A stretch of 64,000 nucleotides of DNA from Nonomuraea guangzhouensis (GTDB taxonomy: Bacteria; Actinomycetota; Actinomycetes; Streptosporangiales; Streptosporangiaceae), in the NCBI RefSeq assembly GCF_019396345.1, contig NZ_JAHKRM010000020.1:62001-126000 (forward strand), in the 5' to 3' direction. The notes below the pieces were generated by a model. That model had not been told where the DNA came from, made no database searches, and saw only the letters and a program-made list of their open reading frames with translations. Shown here piece after piece: positions 52,396-61,770 of the stretch; the first letter of the stretch is position 1; every line of letters starts with the position of its first letter. Both the position numbers and the translations under genes were made by a program.

Positions 52396-53880
52396 GTGGG
52401 CATCGAAATCGAGGACAAGTTCGACGTTTTTCCCGACTACGCGGTACCCGACCTGAGCAAGCTGGCGGAGATCTCGGGCCCGAAGAGCTATCAGCTCGTG
52501 GCGCTCTACTACGACACGCCCGACCTGCGGTTGGCGACCCGGGGCATCACCCTCCGCCGAAGACGCGGCGGTGATGACGCGGGCTGGCATCTGAAACTGC
52601 CCAAGGCCAAGGGCGTCCGCCAAGAGATCACCCGCCCGCTCACCCGGAGCACCAAGATCGTGCCCCCCGAGCTCGCCGAACTCGTCCGCGCCTACACCCG
52701 CGGCGCCGAGCTCCAGGTGGTGGCCGAGCTCGACACCCGCCGGACCGTCACGCTGCTGCGCGCCGCCCCGACCGGGCTGGTCGAGATCGCCGACGACCGG
52801 GTCAAGGGCACGGTCTACACCAGCAGGCCAGAAGAGCCCAGGGTCGTGCGGTGGCGCGAGGTGGAGGCGGAACTGCTCGAAGGCGACCAGGCCCTGCTCG
52901 CCAAGGTCGGCAAGCGGCTCATGAAGGCCGGCGCCACCCCGTCGGAGGCGACCAGCAAGCTCGCCAGGCTCCTCGAACCCCCGCCCCCCGCCCAGGCCGT
53001 GACAAAGGACGGCACGGCAGGCCAGGTCATCGTGAACTACCTGGCAAGCCAGGTAACAGCCCTCCTCTCACAGGATCCCCGAGTACGCAGGGCGGAAGAG
53101 GACGCCGTCCACCAGATGCGCGTCGCCGCCCGCAGGCTGCGCAGCGCGCTCAAGGCGTTCGACACCATCATCACCGGCACGAAGCGAGTCCAGGACGAGC
53201 TGCGCTGGCTGGGCAACGTGCTCGGCGAGGCCCGTGACCTGGAGGTGATCAGAGCCAGGTTCGCCCGCGAGCTGGCGGTGCTGGCCCCCGAACTGATCAC
53301 CGGCCCCATCCTGGCCAGGCTCGGCGACGACCTGCTCGCACGCGAGCACGAGGCGTACGAGCGCATCAAGGAGACCCTCAGCGGCGAGCGCTACTACGCG
53401 CTGCTCGACGCCCTCGACACGCTCACGGCCAGGCCGAGGCTGACCAAGCCCGCGGCGAAACCGGCACAGGACAAGCTCAGTGACGTGGCCGCCGGCAACT
53501 GGGACCGGGTGACCAAGGCCTACGACACCGCCCAGGCGATCTCCGACCCCGAGCGCCGCGAGATCGCCATGCACGACGTACGCAAGGCGGCCAAACGCGC
53601 CCGCTACACCGCCGAAGCCCTCCAGCCCACGCTCGGCAAGAGCATGGCCAAGCTGGCCAAGCACGCCACGGCCGTGCAGGAGGTGCTCGGCACGCACCAG
53701 GACGGTGTGGTGGCGCAGGAGACGCTGGCCAAGGAGGCGGAGACCGCGCGCCAGGCAGGCGAGGACACCTTCACCTACGGCGTGCTCATCGGCCTCGAAC
53801 GCGGCACGGCGGAGCGAGCACACGCGGACTTCCCCAGAGTCTGGGCCGAAACAGTGGAAGCCATCGGGAAACTACTATGA
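52396..53880 (+). CDS. CYTH-CHAD domain protein
   Basis: A 494-residue cytoplasmic protein. Residues 1-200 are a CYTH (triphosphate tunnel) domain with the EIEDKF start as ExExK-like motif and basic and acidic strands through DDRVKGTVY. Residues about 210-494 are a CHAD helical domain with the His-rich HQMRVAARRLRSALKAF and HDVRKAAKRARYTAEAL. CHAD binds polyphosphate granules and CYTH hydrolyses inorganic triphosphate. The ppk gene on the other strand within 3 kb supports a polyphosphate role. GTG 52396; the stop overlaps the P450 start (ATGA). Confidence 0.9.
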   Translation: MGIEIEDKFDVFPDYAVPDLSKLAEISGPKSYQLVALYYDTPDLRLATRGITLRRRRGGDDAGWHLKLPKAKGVRQEITRPLTRSTKIVPPELAELVRAYTRGAELQVVAELDTRRTVTLLRAAPTGLVEIADDRVKGTVYTSRPEEPRVVRWREVEAELLEGDQALLAKVGKRLMKAGATPSEATSKLARLLEPPPPAQAVTKDGTAGQVIVNYLASQVTALLSQDPRVRRAEEDAVHQMRVAARRLRSALKAFDTIITGTKRVQDELRWLGNVLGEARDLEVIRARFARELAVLAPELITGPILARLGDDLLAREHEAYERIKETLSGERYYALLDALDTLTARPRLTKPAAKPAQDKLSDVAAGNWDRVTKAYDTAQAISDPERREIAMHDVRKAAKRARYTAEALQPTLGKSMAKLAKHATAVQEVLGTHQDGVVAQETLAKEAETARQAGEDTFTYGVLIGLERGTAERAHADFPRVWAETVEAIGKLL

Positions 53881-55052
53881 GTGACTTACCAGTCATACCT
53901 TTCGAACGACACGACGCGCTCGAGGTCCCCGCGGCCTATCGGGAGCTGCGGGCCGAGAAGGGCATCACCCGGGTGCGGACCCGGGTGGGCGGTGAGGTCT
54001 GGCTCGTCAGCGGCTACGAGGACGCCCGAAAGCTGTTCGCCGACTCCCGGCTCGGGCGCTCGCACCCCGAGCCGGAGAAGGCCGCCCGCGTCTCCGGCTC
54101 CGCGCTGCTCGGCGGCCCCCAGGGCGAGAGCGCGACCGAGAAGGCCGACAACGAGCGGATGCGCAAGCTGTTCATGCCCTCGTTCTCCGCCCGCCGGATG
54201 AAGGCGCTCAGCGACCACGTGGGCGCCCTGGTCGACGAGCGGCTGGAGCACCTGGCCGGGCTGACGCCGCCCGCCGACCTGCACGCCGAGCTGTCCTTCC
54301 CGCTCCCCGTGCTGGTCATCTGCCAGCTGCTCGGCGTCCCCTTCGAGGATCGGGGCTACTTCAGCGGCGTCTCCGCCCGCATGGGTGACGTCGCGGACGA
54401 GGCCAAGGGCATGGCGGCGCGCGAGGAGCTGAGCGCGTACATGGCCGGGCTCATCGACCGCAAACGGCACGAACCCGGCGAGGACGTCCTGTCGGACCTG
54501 GCCGATGTGCTGGACGACGACGGCAGGATCGCCCAGCTGGCCGGCGGGCTGCTGTTCGCCGGGCACGAGACCACGGTGAACCGCATCGACTACGGCGTGC
54601 TGTTCCTGGAGGCCAATCCCGACCAGCTCGCGCTGCTCAAGGCCGACCCCGGGCGGGCGCCCGCCGCCGTCGAGGAGATCCTCCGCATGGCCTCGCCCAG
54701 CCTGCACGGCCTGCCCCGCTACGCCCACGACGACATCGAGATCGGCGACGTCACGATCCGCAGGGGCGAGGCCGTGCTGCTCATGCCGGGAGCGGCCAAC
54801 AGGGACGAGCGGATCTACCCCGATCCCGACACCTTCGACGTGGGCAGGGCGTCCAGCGACCCGCACCTGAGCTTCGGGTACGGCCCGCGCTACTGCATCG
54901 GCGCCAGCCTGGCCAGGGTGGAGCTGGAGGCGGTGTTCAGCCGGCTCTATCAGCGCTTCCCCGACCTGCGGGTGGCCGTGCCGTTCGACAAGCTGCGGCG
55001 CAACGAGGGCCGGATCACCGAAGGGGTCGCCGAACTGCCCGTCACCTGGTGA
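53877..55052 (+). CDS. cytochrome P450
   Basis: A 391-residue soluble bacterial P450. The I-helix LLFAGHETTVNRI, the ExxR EEILR, the PERF-equivalent YPDPDTFDVGRAS and the heme loop FGYGPRYCIGASLAR with its axial Cys are complete. Redox partners (ferredoxin, reductase) are not in the window. ATGA overlap with the CYTH-CHAD gene implies translational coupling, an unexpected pairing. Likely role is oxidation of a small molecule or natural product; substrate unknown. Confidence 0.92.
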   Translation: MSDLPVIPFERHDALEVPAAYRELRAEKGITRVRTRVGGEVWLVSGYEDARKLFADSRLGRSHPEPEKAARVSGSALLGGPQGESATEKADNERMRKLFMPSFSARRMKALSDHVGALVDERLEHLAGLTPPADLHAELSFPLPVLVICQLLGVPFEDRGYFSGVSARMGDVADEAKGMAAREELSAYMAGLIDRKRHEPGEDVLSDLADVLDDDGRIAQLAGGLLFAGHETTVNRIDYGVLFLEANPDQLALLKADPGRAPAAVEEILRMASPSLHGLPRYAHDDIEIGDVTIRRGEAVLLMPGAANRDERIYPDPDTFDVGRASSDPHLSFGYGPRYCIGASLARVELEAVFSRLYQRFPDLRVAVPFDKLRRNEGRITEGVAELPVTW

Positions 55053-55056
55053 CCGG

Positions 55057-55890
55057 TCAGGTCGGGTAACGCTCCACGCTGACGACCCGCTCGCCCAGCC
55101 GGTGCAGCACGGCGAACGCCCCCTTGCGCAGGTGCACGTCCTTGCCGCTGAGCGACTGGATCAGGTCGGGCAGCACCTTGCCGTGGCTGCACACGGCCGC
55201 CGCCGTCCTGAGCTCCTCGACCAGCGCGGTCGTCTTGTCCGGGTCGTGGTGCTCCTCGCTGAGCAGCGGCTCGGTCCTGATGTCCGCGCTGTACGGCTGG
55301 AGCGTCTGAACACACCTGAGGCTCGGCGAGCTCACCAAGGCCTCGGGGCGGTAGGCGGGCAGCACCCGGGCGATGGTCTCGGCCTGCGCCCTGCCGTCCG
55401 TGTCGAGGGGACGCAGCGCGTCATCGCCCTCCCACGCCTGCCTGGAGCCCGCGGAGCCATGACGTACCAGGACAAGGGGGACGGTTTCGAGCGGCGCCGC
55501 CTCCAGCGAGTGGAGCAGGCCCGCGTCCCACTCCCAGGTGAGGAGCTCGCGGGCGCGGTCGAGCGGCAGCCAGCGCATCTCGTCCACCTCGTCGCCGGGG
55601 GTGAACGCCACGCTCTCGGACGTGGCCTGGGCCGCCCAGTAGTCGACCCGCTTGAGCCGGTCCGTGATCAGGTAGTGGACCGGCGGCAGGGCGCGGCCGA
55701 GCGCCGTGACCAGGCCCGTCTCCTCGCGTACCTCGCGCAGCGCGGCGGCGATCACGTGCTCGCCGTGCTTCAGCTTGCCCTTGGGGAAGGTCCAGTCGTC
55801 GTAGGCCGGGCGGTGGATGACGGCCACCTCGGGGCGGCGCTCGTCACCACGCCACACCACGGCTCCGGCGGCACGGAGCGGGTCAGTCAT
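55057..55890 (-). CDS. NUDIX plus histidine-phosphatase protein (MutT1-type)
   Basis: A 277-residue two-domain hydrolase. The N-terminal NUDIX box is GKLKHGEHVIAAALREVREE and the C-terminal half is a histidine phosphatase with LVRHGSAGSR and a later SHGKVLPDL His. This is the architecture of mycobacterial MutT1, which cleans oxidised or unusual nucleotides such as 8-oxo-dGTP or diadenosine polyphosphates. ATG 55890 overlaps the ppk stop by eight bases, so ppk and this gene form an operon. Confidence 0.9.
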   Translation of the reverse strand: MTDPLRAAGAVVWRGDERRPEVAVIHRPAYDDWTFPKGKLKHGEHVIAAALREVREETGLVTALGRALPPVHYLITDRLKRVDYWAAQATSESVAFTPGDEVDEMRWLPLDRARELLTWEWDAGLLHSLEAAPLETVPLVLVRHGSAGSRQAWEGDDALRPLDTDGRAQAETIARVLPAYRPEALVSSPSLRCVQTLQPYSADIRTEPLLSEEHHDPDKTTALVEELRTAAAVCSHGKVLPDLIQSLSGKDVHLRKGAFAVLHRLGERVVSVERYPT

Positions 55891-57961
55891 CAACGGTCCT
55901 CCAGCGGCGGGTGCCGATCAGATGGCTCTGCAGGTCCTCGCCCGGATGTCGCACCCAGGTTCCGTCGGAGTTCAGCTGCCACGCGCTCGTCGTGTCAGCG
56001 GTGGCGACGTCCATCAGCTCGATGAGGTACGCCCTGTGCTGCTGGCTGGTCACCTTGACCAGGGACTCGACCCGGCGTTCGAGGTTGCGGCGCATCAGGT
56101 CGGCGCTGCCGATCCACACCTCGGGCCGCCGGCCCAGGCCGAACTCGTAGATGCGGGAGTGCTCCAGGAAACGCCCGAGTATCGACCGTACGCGGATATT
56201 TTCCGACAGATCCGGAATCCCGGGGCGGAGGGTGCAGATGCCCCGCACCCACAGGTCCACCTGCACGCCGGCCCGCGACGCCCGGTAGAGGGCGTCGATG
56301 AGCGGCTCGTCCACCAGCGAGTTCGTCTTGATCCTGATGCGCGCGGGACGGCCCGCCTCCTGGTGGGCGATCTCCCGTTCGATTCTGGCCATCAGGCCGC
56401 CGCGCAGCGAGTGCGGGGCGACGAGCAGCCTGCGGTAGGCCGAGTGGTTGGAGTAGCCGGTCAGGTGGATGAACAGGTCCGTGACGTCCTCGCCGACCAG
56501 CGGGTCCGCGGTGAGCAGGCCGAGGTCCTCGTACTGCCTGGCCGTCTTGGGGTTGTAGTTGCCCGTGCCGATGTGGCAGTAGCGGCGCAGTTCGCCGGAC
56601 GGCTCCTGCCGTACGACCAGGGCCAGTTTGCAGTGTGTCTTCAGCCCGACCACGCCGTAGACCACGTGGCAGCCGGCCTTCTCCAGCTTGCGCGCCCACT
56701 CGATGTTGGCGTGCTCGTCGAAGCGGGCCTTGATCTCCACCACCACGACGACCTGCTTGCCCGACTCGGCCGCGTCGATCAGCGCGTCGACGATGGGGGA
56801 CTCGCCGCTGGTCCGGTAGAGGGTCTGCTTGATCGCCAGGACGTTCGGGTCCTCGGCCGCCGCCTCGATGAAGCGCTGCACGCTGGTGGCGAACGAGTCG
56901 TAGGGGTGGTGCAGGAGCACGTCCCGCTCGCGCAGCGCCGCGAAGATGTCGTCATCCGCCAGCACGGCCTCCCTGGGGACGAACGGCCGGTAGCTCAGCT
57001 CGGCCCGGTCCAGATCGGCGAGGGCGTGCAGCCCGGTCAGGTCGAGCGGACCGGCCAGCCGGTAGATCTCGTGCGGCGCGACTTCGAGCTCCTCGACCAG
57101 CAGGTCGAGCACCTCGGGCGTGATGGTGTCCTCGACCTCCAGCCGTACGGCCGGGCCGAAGCGGCGGTTCTTCAGCTCCCGCTCCAGCGCCTGCATGAGG
57201 TTCTCGGTGATGTCCTCGTCCACGTCGAGGTCCTCGTTGCGGGTCACCCGGAAGGCGTGGTGCTGGACGATCTCCATGCCCTTGAAGAGCTGCCCCAGAT
57301 GTGCCGCGATGACGTCCTCCATCGGCACGAACCGGTCCTTGGAGGCGGTGACGAACCTGGGCAGCTGCGACGGAACCTTGACCCGCGCGAACACGGTGTG
57401 ATCGTTCGCCGGATTCCTCACCAGGACCGCCAGATTCAGGCTGAGTCCCGAAATATACGGAAATGGGTGTGCAGGGTCGACGGCCAGCGGCGTCAGCACC
57501 GGCCGGATCCGCTCCCTGAACAGTTTGCGCAGCTCCGTACGCTCCTCGCGGCCCAGGTCGTCCCACCGGACGATCTCGATGCCCTCGGCGGCCAGTTGCG
57601 GGCAGACCTGCTGGTGGAAGACCGCCGCGTGCCGCTTGGCCAGCTCGTCGGAGATCGCCGCGATCCGGGCCAGCTCCTCGCGCGGTTTCAGCCCGCTCTT
57701 CGTCCTGAGCAGCAGCCCGGTGGCCATCCGCCGCTTCAACCCGGCCACCCGTACCCGGAAGAACTCATCCAGGTTGCTGGCGAAGATCGCCAGGAAGCGC
57801 ACGCGTTCGAGCAGGGGCAGGGTCGAGTCTTCGGCCAGTTCCAGAACGCGCTCGTTGAACTGCAGCCAGCTCTCCTCGCGGTTGAGGAACCTCTCTTGTG
57901 GCAGGGGGAGATCGCTCTCAGGACGAAGTGGTTCCGCGGACATATGAGAAATATGCCCCAT
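55883..57961 (-). CDS. ppk: polyphosphate kinase 1
   Basis: A 692-residue PPK1 that reversibly transfers the ATP gamma-phosphate to polyphosphate. Conserved parts are FLNREESWLQFNERVLELA, FASNLDEFFRVRVAGLKRR, the autophosphorylated His in GLKTHCKLALVVRQE, CHIGTGNYNPKTAR and HSRIYEFGLG. ATG 57961 gives MGHISHMSAEP; MSAEP at 57943 is a reasonable alternative, and neither has an SD. It is co-oriented with the TetR and NUDIX genes and close to a CYTH-CHAD gene on the other strand. Confidence 0.95.
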   Translation of the reverse strand: MGHISHMSAEPLRPESDLPLPQERFLNREESWLQFNERVLELAEDSTLPLLERVRFLAIFASNLDEFFRVRVAGLKRRMATGLLLRTKSGLKPREELARIAAISDELAKRHAAVFHQQVCPQLAAEGIEIVRWDDLGREERTELRKLFRERIRPVLTPLAVDPAHPFPYISGLSLNLAVLVRNPANDHTVFARVKVPSQLPRFVTASKDRFVPMEDVIAAHLGQLFKGMEIVQHHAFRVTRNEDLDVDEDITENLMQALERELKNRRFGPAVRLEVEDTITPEVLDLLVEELEVAPHEIYRLAGPLDLTGLHALADLDRAELSYRPFVPREAVLADDDIFAALRERDVLLHHPYDSFATSVQRFIEAAAEDPNVLAIKQTLYRTSGESPIVDALIDAAESGKQVVVVVEIKARFDEHANIEWARKLEKAGCHVVYGVVGLKTHCKLALVVRQEPSGELRRYCHIGTGNYNPKTARQYEDLGLLTADPLVGEDVTDLFIHLTGYSNHSAYRRLLVAPHSLRGGLMARIEREIAHQEAGRPARIRIKTNSLVDEPLIDALYRASRAGVQVDLWVRGICTLRPGIPDLSENIRVRSILGRFLEHSRIYEFGLGRRPEVWIGSADLMRRNLERRVESLVKVTSQQHRAYLIELMDVATADTTSAWQLNSDGTWVRHPGEDLQSHLIGTRRWRTVDD

Positions 57962-57996
57962 TTGGTTGAACAGAACGTGAACGACCCGGCAACGGC

Positions 57997-58899
57997 TTAT
58001 TCTGCCTGGTCAATCTGCTCCAGCCGGGCGGCGCGTTCGGCCAGGCGAGCTTCCCGCTGGCGCAGCTTCTCCTCGCGCTCGCGGGCCTTCTCGGCGTCCT
58101 TCAGCAGCTTCTCGCGCTCCTTCAGCTCGCGGACCCTGACCTTCTCGGCCTCCTTGAGCTCCCGCTGGCGGGCCTTCTCGGCCTCCTTGAGCTCCTTGTC
58201 GCGGGCCTTCTCCAGCTCGCGCTGCTCCTTCTCGCTGGCGCGCGGCACGGCGACGACCGGGTGGGCGCGCCCGGTCGCGGTGATGGCCGGGTGCGGGTTC
58301 AGCCCGGTCAGGCCGTTCCAGGCCAGGTTGACCACATGGGCGGCGACTTCCTCGCGGCCCGGCTTGCGTACGTCGAGCCACCACTGGCCGGTCAGCGCCA
58401 CCATGCCGACGAGCATCTGCGCGTACATCGGCGCCAGCTTGGGGTCGTAGTTGCGAGAGACGAACTCGTCGGCCAGTACGTCCTCGACCTGGCTGGCGAT
58501 CTCGCTGATCAGGCTCGCGAACGTGCCCGTGCCCGAGGCGGCGTGCGAGTCGCGCACCAGGATGCGGAAGCCCTCGCTGCTCTCCTCGATGTAGTGGAGC
58601 AGGGCCAGGGCGGCCCGCTCCAGCTTGATCAGCGAGTGGGAGGCGGACAGCGCCTCGGTGATCATGCTGAGCAGCTTCTGCATCTCGCGGTCGACCACGA
58701 CCGCGTAGACGCCTTCCTTGCCGCCGAAGTGTTCGTACACCACCGGCTTCGAGACCTGGGCCGTTGCCGCTATCTCCTCGATGGAGGTCCCGTCGAACCC
58801 CTTCTCGGCGAAGAGCGTACGGCTGATCTGGATCAGCTGCTCTCTTCGTTCCCTGCCAGTCATGCGCCTGCGAGATCGGGGTTCGGTCACGGTTTCCAT
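57997..58899 (-). CDS. TetR-family regulator with long charged C-terminal helix
   Basis: A 300-residue regulator. Residues about 20-65 are the TetR helix-turn-helix (ISRTLFAEKGFDGTSIEEIA, ATAQVSKPVVYEHFGGKEG) and about 70-210 the ligand-binding helices. The last 70 or so residues are a near-continuous Lys/Arg/Glu helix built of repeated KELKEAEKARQRELKEAEK-like units, far longer than TetR proteins need. It likely forms a coiled coil or binds nucleic acid or polyphosphate, but that is speculation. ATG 58899 begins METVTEPRS. Upstream repeats at 58919-58952 are probable operators. Downstream is ppk. Confidence 0.88.
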   Translation of the reverse strand: METVTEPRSRRRMTGRERREQLIQISRTLFAEKGFDGTSIEEIAATAQVSKPVVYEHFGGKEGVYAVVVDREMQKLLSMITEALSASHSLIKLERAALALLHYIEESSEGFRILVRDSHAASGTGTFASLISEIASQVEDVLADEFVSRNYDPKLAPMYAQMLVGMVALTGQWWLDVRKPGREEVAAHVVNLAWNGLTGLNPHPAITATGRAHPVVAVPRASEKEQRELEKARDKELKEAEKARQRELKEAEKVRVRELKEREKLLKDAEKAREREEKLRQREARLAERAARLEQIDQAE

Positions 58900-58918
58900 A
58901 ATGGCGGTGCTCGATGAC

Positions 58919-58952
58919 TGACCGGTCATCAAAGAGCCGGTCATCAAGGAGC
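58919..58952. promoter_or_regulatory. TGACCGGTCA palindrome with 15-bp direct repeats before the TetR gene
   Basis: TGACCGGTCA is palindromic at 58919-58928. CGGTCATCAAAGAGC and CGGTCATCAAGGAGC repeat in tandem (58923-58952), and a third degenerate copy (CGGGGTCATCC) follows. This array sits between the desaturase stop and the TetR start and is probably the TetR autoregulatory operator. Confidence 0.6.
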
Positions 58953-58957
58953 CGGGG

Positions 58958-59896
58958 TCATCCAATGCGCTTCGCCGCCAGGCGTTCGGGGGTCGGCCAA
59001 CGTACGTCGTACACCCAGCCGAGCCGCTCGAAGATCCGGATGACCTCGGCACTCAGGTCGATCTGGCCCTTCAGCGCGCCGTGCCTGGCGCAGGTGGGGT
59101 CGGAGTGGTGCAGGTTGTGCCACGACTCGCCGAAGGAGGGGATGGCCAGCCACCAGACGTTGCGCGACTTGTCGCGGACCTGGAAGTCCTCCTCGCCGAA
59201 CACGTGGCAGATCGAGTTGATCGACCAGGTCACGTGGTGCAGCAGGCCGATGCGGATCAGCGAGCCCCAGAACAGCGCGGTCACCGCGCCCTGCCAGGAC
59301 CAGGTGAGCAGGCCGCCGAGGATGCCGGGCAGCAGCAGCGAGGTGAGGGCCAGCGGGCCGAACCACTTGTGCAGCTTGACGACGTCGTCGTCCTTGACCA
59401 GGTCGGGGGCGTACTTCTCGCGGTTGGTCCGGTCGGCGTCGAACATCCAGCCCATGTGCGCGTACAGCAGGCCCTTGGACAGCGACTTGAAGCCGGGGCC
59501 GAAGCGCCACGGCGAGTGCGGGTCGCCCTCCTTGTCGGAGAACTTGTGGTGCTTGCGGTGGGTGGCCACCCAGTCGAGCACGGACATCTCCAGCGAGAGG
59601 CTGCCCGCGATGCCCAGCGCGATCTTCAGGGGGCGCTTGGCCTTGAACGAGCCGTGCGTGAAGAAGCGGTGCAGACCGACGGTGACGCCGAGGCCGGTCA
59701 CGACGTAGAAGACGAAGGCGATGACGATGTCGGTCCAGCCGAGCCCCCAACCCCATGCGAACGGCACTGCGGCCACGATCGCGATGATGGGCAGCCCCAC
59801 GACGAGGGCGAAGGTGACGAGCTCGGCCTTGGTCCGGGGTTCGGGTTCGACGTCGGGCTTCGGTCCGGGGGACGTGCGCTCGGCGATAACGGTCAT
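58958..59896 (-). CDS. acyl-CoA/fatty-acid desaturase (delta-9 type)
   Basis: A 312-residue membrane di-iron desaturase. The three His boxes are HRFFTHG, HRKHHKFSD and HNLHHSD, with about four membrane helices between them. It introduces a cis double bond into fatty acyl chains to control membrane fluidity. GAGAGG stands before the ATG. Upstream direct repeats TACGCCAYCGTAA (59938-59965) are probable regulator sites. The TetR gene at 57997 lies next in the operon and may regulate it, as DesT-type repressors do. Confidence 0.92.
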   Translation of the reverse strand: MTVIAERTSPGPKPDVEPEPRTKAELVTFALVVGLPIIAIVAAVPFAWGWGLGWTDIVIAFVFYVVTGLGVTVGLHRFFTHGSFKAKRPLKIALGIAGSLSLEMSVLDWVATHRKHHKFSDKEGDPHSPWRFGPGFKSLSKGLLYAHMGWMFDADRTNREKYAPDLVKDDDVVKLHKWFGPLALTSLLLPGILGGLLTWSWQGAVTALFWGSLIRIGLLHHVTWSINSICHVFGEEDFQVRDKSRNVWWLAIPSFGESWHNLHHSDPTCARHGALKGQIDLSAEVIRIFERLGWVYDVRWPTPERLAAKRIG

Positions 59897-59937
59897 GGGC
59901 TACCTCTCACGACATATATGAGAACGAATGTCCTGGC

Positions 59938-59967
59938 TACGCCACCGTAACCTACGCCATCGTAAGT
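59938..59967. promoter_or_regulatory. direct repeat TACGCCACCGTAA / TACGCCATCGTAA before the desaturase
   Basis: Two 15-base-period copies (59938-59952 and 59953-59967) upstream of the desaturase. They are different from the TetR-gene repeats, so they may be bound by a different lipid regulator. The promoter, with CATATATG around the -10 zone, lies just downstream. Confidence 0.5.
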
Positions 59968-60128
59968 TAGTAAGACCTAAGCCGCGAGTGTGGCGAAGTC
60001 GACTCTCTGCCCGGAAGAGGAGTAGGTTCTGTACCTTGCGGCTTTTCGGGTGGTCTGTTATGTGGCGCGCGCGTGGGCCAAGGATCGGTATCGTAGGAGT
60101 GCGTCGGGCGCTGCGGTGCCCGATTTAG

Positions 60129-60200
60129 TCCCGGATCGTCTAATCGGCAGGACAAGTGGTTTTGGTCCACTTTGTAGGGGTTCGAGTCCTCTTCCGGGAG
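60129..60200 (+). tRNA. tRNA-Gln (UUG anticodon)
   Basis: A 72-base tRNA. Acceptor arm TCCCGGA pairs with TCCGGGA, the D arm is in ATCGTCTAATCGGCAGGAC, the anticodon stem AGTGG/CCACT encloses TTTTGGT with anticodon TTG, and the T arm is AGGGGTTCGAGTCCTCT. Discriminator is G. The CCA end is not encoded. It decodes CAA glutamine codons. It precedes glmU. Confidence 0.95.
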
Positions 60201-60318
60201 CTTGGAGGCTCTCCCGCCGAGTAAGCGTGAGTGTCTGTTGGGTATCCTCACGGTGTCGGGAGGGTGGCGGTGCGAGAGCCGCTACCCTGAACCGCCCAGC
60301 CACAGGGAGCCCCAGTCC

Positions 60319-61770
60319 GTGAGTGTGCCGCGCCCGGCCGCAGTCATCGTCCTCGCCGCAGGCGAGGGCACCCGGATGAAGAGCCGAACCCCCAAAGTCC
60401 TGCATGAGATGTGCGGCCGCGCCTTGGTCGACCACATGCTCACCGCCGCTCGCGACCTAGGTCCCGAACGGCTCATCGTCGTCATCGGCCACGCCTCCGA
60501 ACGGGTCGGCGCGCACCTGGCCGAGTCGAGCCCCGACGCGCGCGCCGTCGTCCAGCGGGAGCAGCGCGGCACCGGCCACGCCGTCCGCACCGTGCTCGAA
60601 GAGCTCGGCACGATCGCCGGCACCGTCCTCGTCACGTACGGAGACGTGCCGCTGCTGCGTACGCAGACCCTCGCCGGGCTGCTCGAACGCCACACGGGCG
60701 ACGGCAACGCGGTCACCGTGCTGACGGCCGAGGTGCCCGATCCGACCGGATACGGGCGCATCATCCGCGACCCCTGCGGCGCCGTGCTGGAGATCGTCGA
60801 GGAGAAGGACGCCACGCCCGAGCAGCGTGCCATCAAGGAGATGAACTCCGGCATCTACGCCTTCGACGGGCTGCTGCTCGCCGACGCCGTCAAACGAGTC
60901 TCCACCGACAACGCCCAGGGTGAGGAATACCTCACCGACGTGCTGTCCATCCTGCGGGAGGAGGGCCACCGGGTCGGCGCGCACATCGCCGCCGACTTCG
61001 TCGAGGTCGAGGGCGTCAACGACCGCGTGCAACTCGCCTCCGCCCGCAAGGTGCTCAACCAGCGGCTGCTCGACGGCCACATGCGGGCCGGAGTCACGAT
61101 CATCGACCCGGCCAGCACCTGGATCGACGTCGGCGTCGAGATCGAGCCCGACGTGGTCGTCCACCCCGGCACGCAGCTCCACGGCGACACCGTCATCGGA
61201 GCCGGCGCGGAGGTCGGGCCGGCCACCACGCTGACCGACACCAGGGTCGGCGCGGGCGCGGTCGTACGCAACGCGGTCTGCGACCACGCCGAGATCGGCC
61301 CGGAGGCGAGCGTCGGCCCCTACGCCTACCTGCGCCCCGGCACCGTGCTCGGCCACAAGTCCAAGGCGGGCACGTTCGTCGAGATGAAGAACACGCAGGT
61401 CGGTGAGCGGTCGAAGGTGCCACACCTGTCGTACGCGGGCGACGCCACGATCGGCGACGACGTCAACATCGGCGCAGCCGTGATCTTCGTCAACTACGAC
61501 GGCGTCAACAAACACCGCAGCACGGTGCGCGACGGCGCGTTCGTCGGCTGCGACTCCATGCTCGTCGCCCCCGTGACCGTGGGCGACGGCGCTTACACCG
61601 CGGCCGGTTCGGTCATCGACGGCGACGTCCCTCCGGGCGCGATCGGCGTGGCCAGGGCGCGACAGCGCAACATCGAGAAATGGGTCTTGCGCAGGCGCGC
61701 GGGTACGAAATCGGCTGCGGCGGCCGAAAAGGCGCTGGCCAAGCAAGAACAGCAGGAGAGTGGCAAATGA
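60319..61770 (+). CDS. glmU: bifunctional N-acetylglucosamine-1-P uridyltransferase/acetyltransferase
   Basis: A 483-residue bifunctional enzyme making UDP-GlcNAc for peptidoglycan. The N-terminal uridyltransferase has VIVLAAGEGTRMKSRTPKVL. The C-terminal left-handed beta-helix acetyltransferase shows hexapeptide repeats (for example DVVVHPGTQLHGDTVIGAGA, DDVNIGAAVIFVNYDG) and the RRAG tail. GTG 60319 follows GGGAG. The last bases overlap a 23-codon ORF that leads into prs. Confidence 0.96.
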   Translation: MSVPRPAAVIVLAAGEGTRMKSRTPKVLHEMCGRALVDHMLTAARDLGPERLIVVIGHASERVGAHLAESSPDARAVVQREQRGTGHAVRTVLEELGTIAGTVLVTYGDVPLLRTQTLAGLLERHTGDGNAVTVLTAEVPDPTGYGRIIRDPCGAVLEIVEEKDATPEQRAIKEMNSGIYAFDGLLLADAVKRVSTDNAQGEEYLTDVLSILREEGHRVGAHIAADFVEVEGVNDRVQLASARKVLNQRLLDGHMRAGVTIIDPASTWIDVGVEIEPDVVVHPGTQLHGDTVIGAGAEVGPATTLTDTRVGAGAVVRNAVCDHAEIGPEASVGPYAYLRPGTVLGHKSKAGTFVEMKNTQVGERSKVPHLSYAGDATIGDDVNIGAAVIFVNYDGVNKHRSTVRDGAFVGCDSMLVAPVTVGDGAYTAAGSVIDGDVPPGAIGVARARQRNIEKWVLRRRAGTKSAAAAEKALAKQEQQESGK

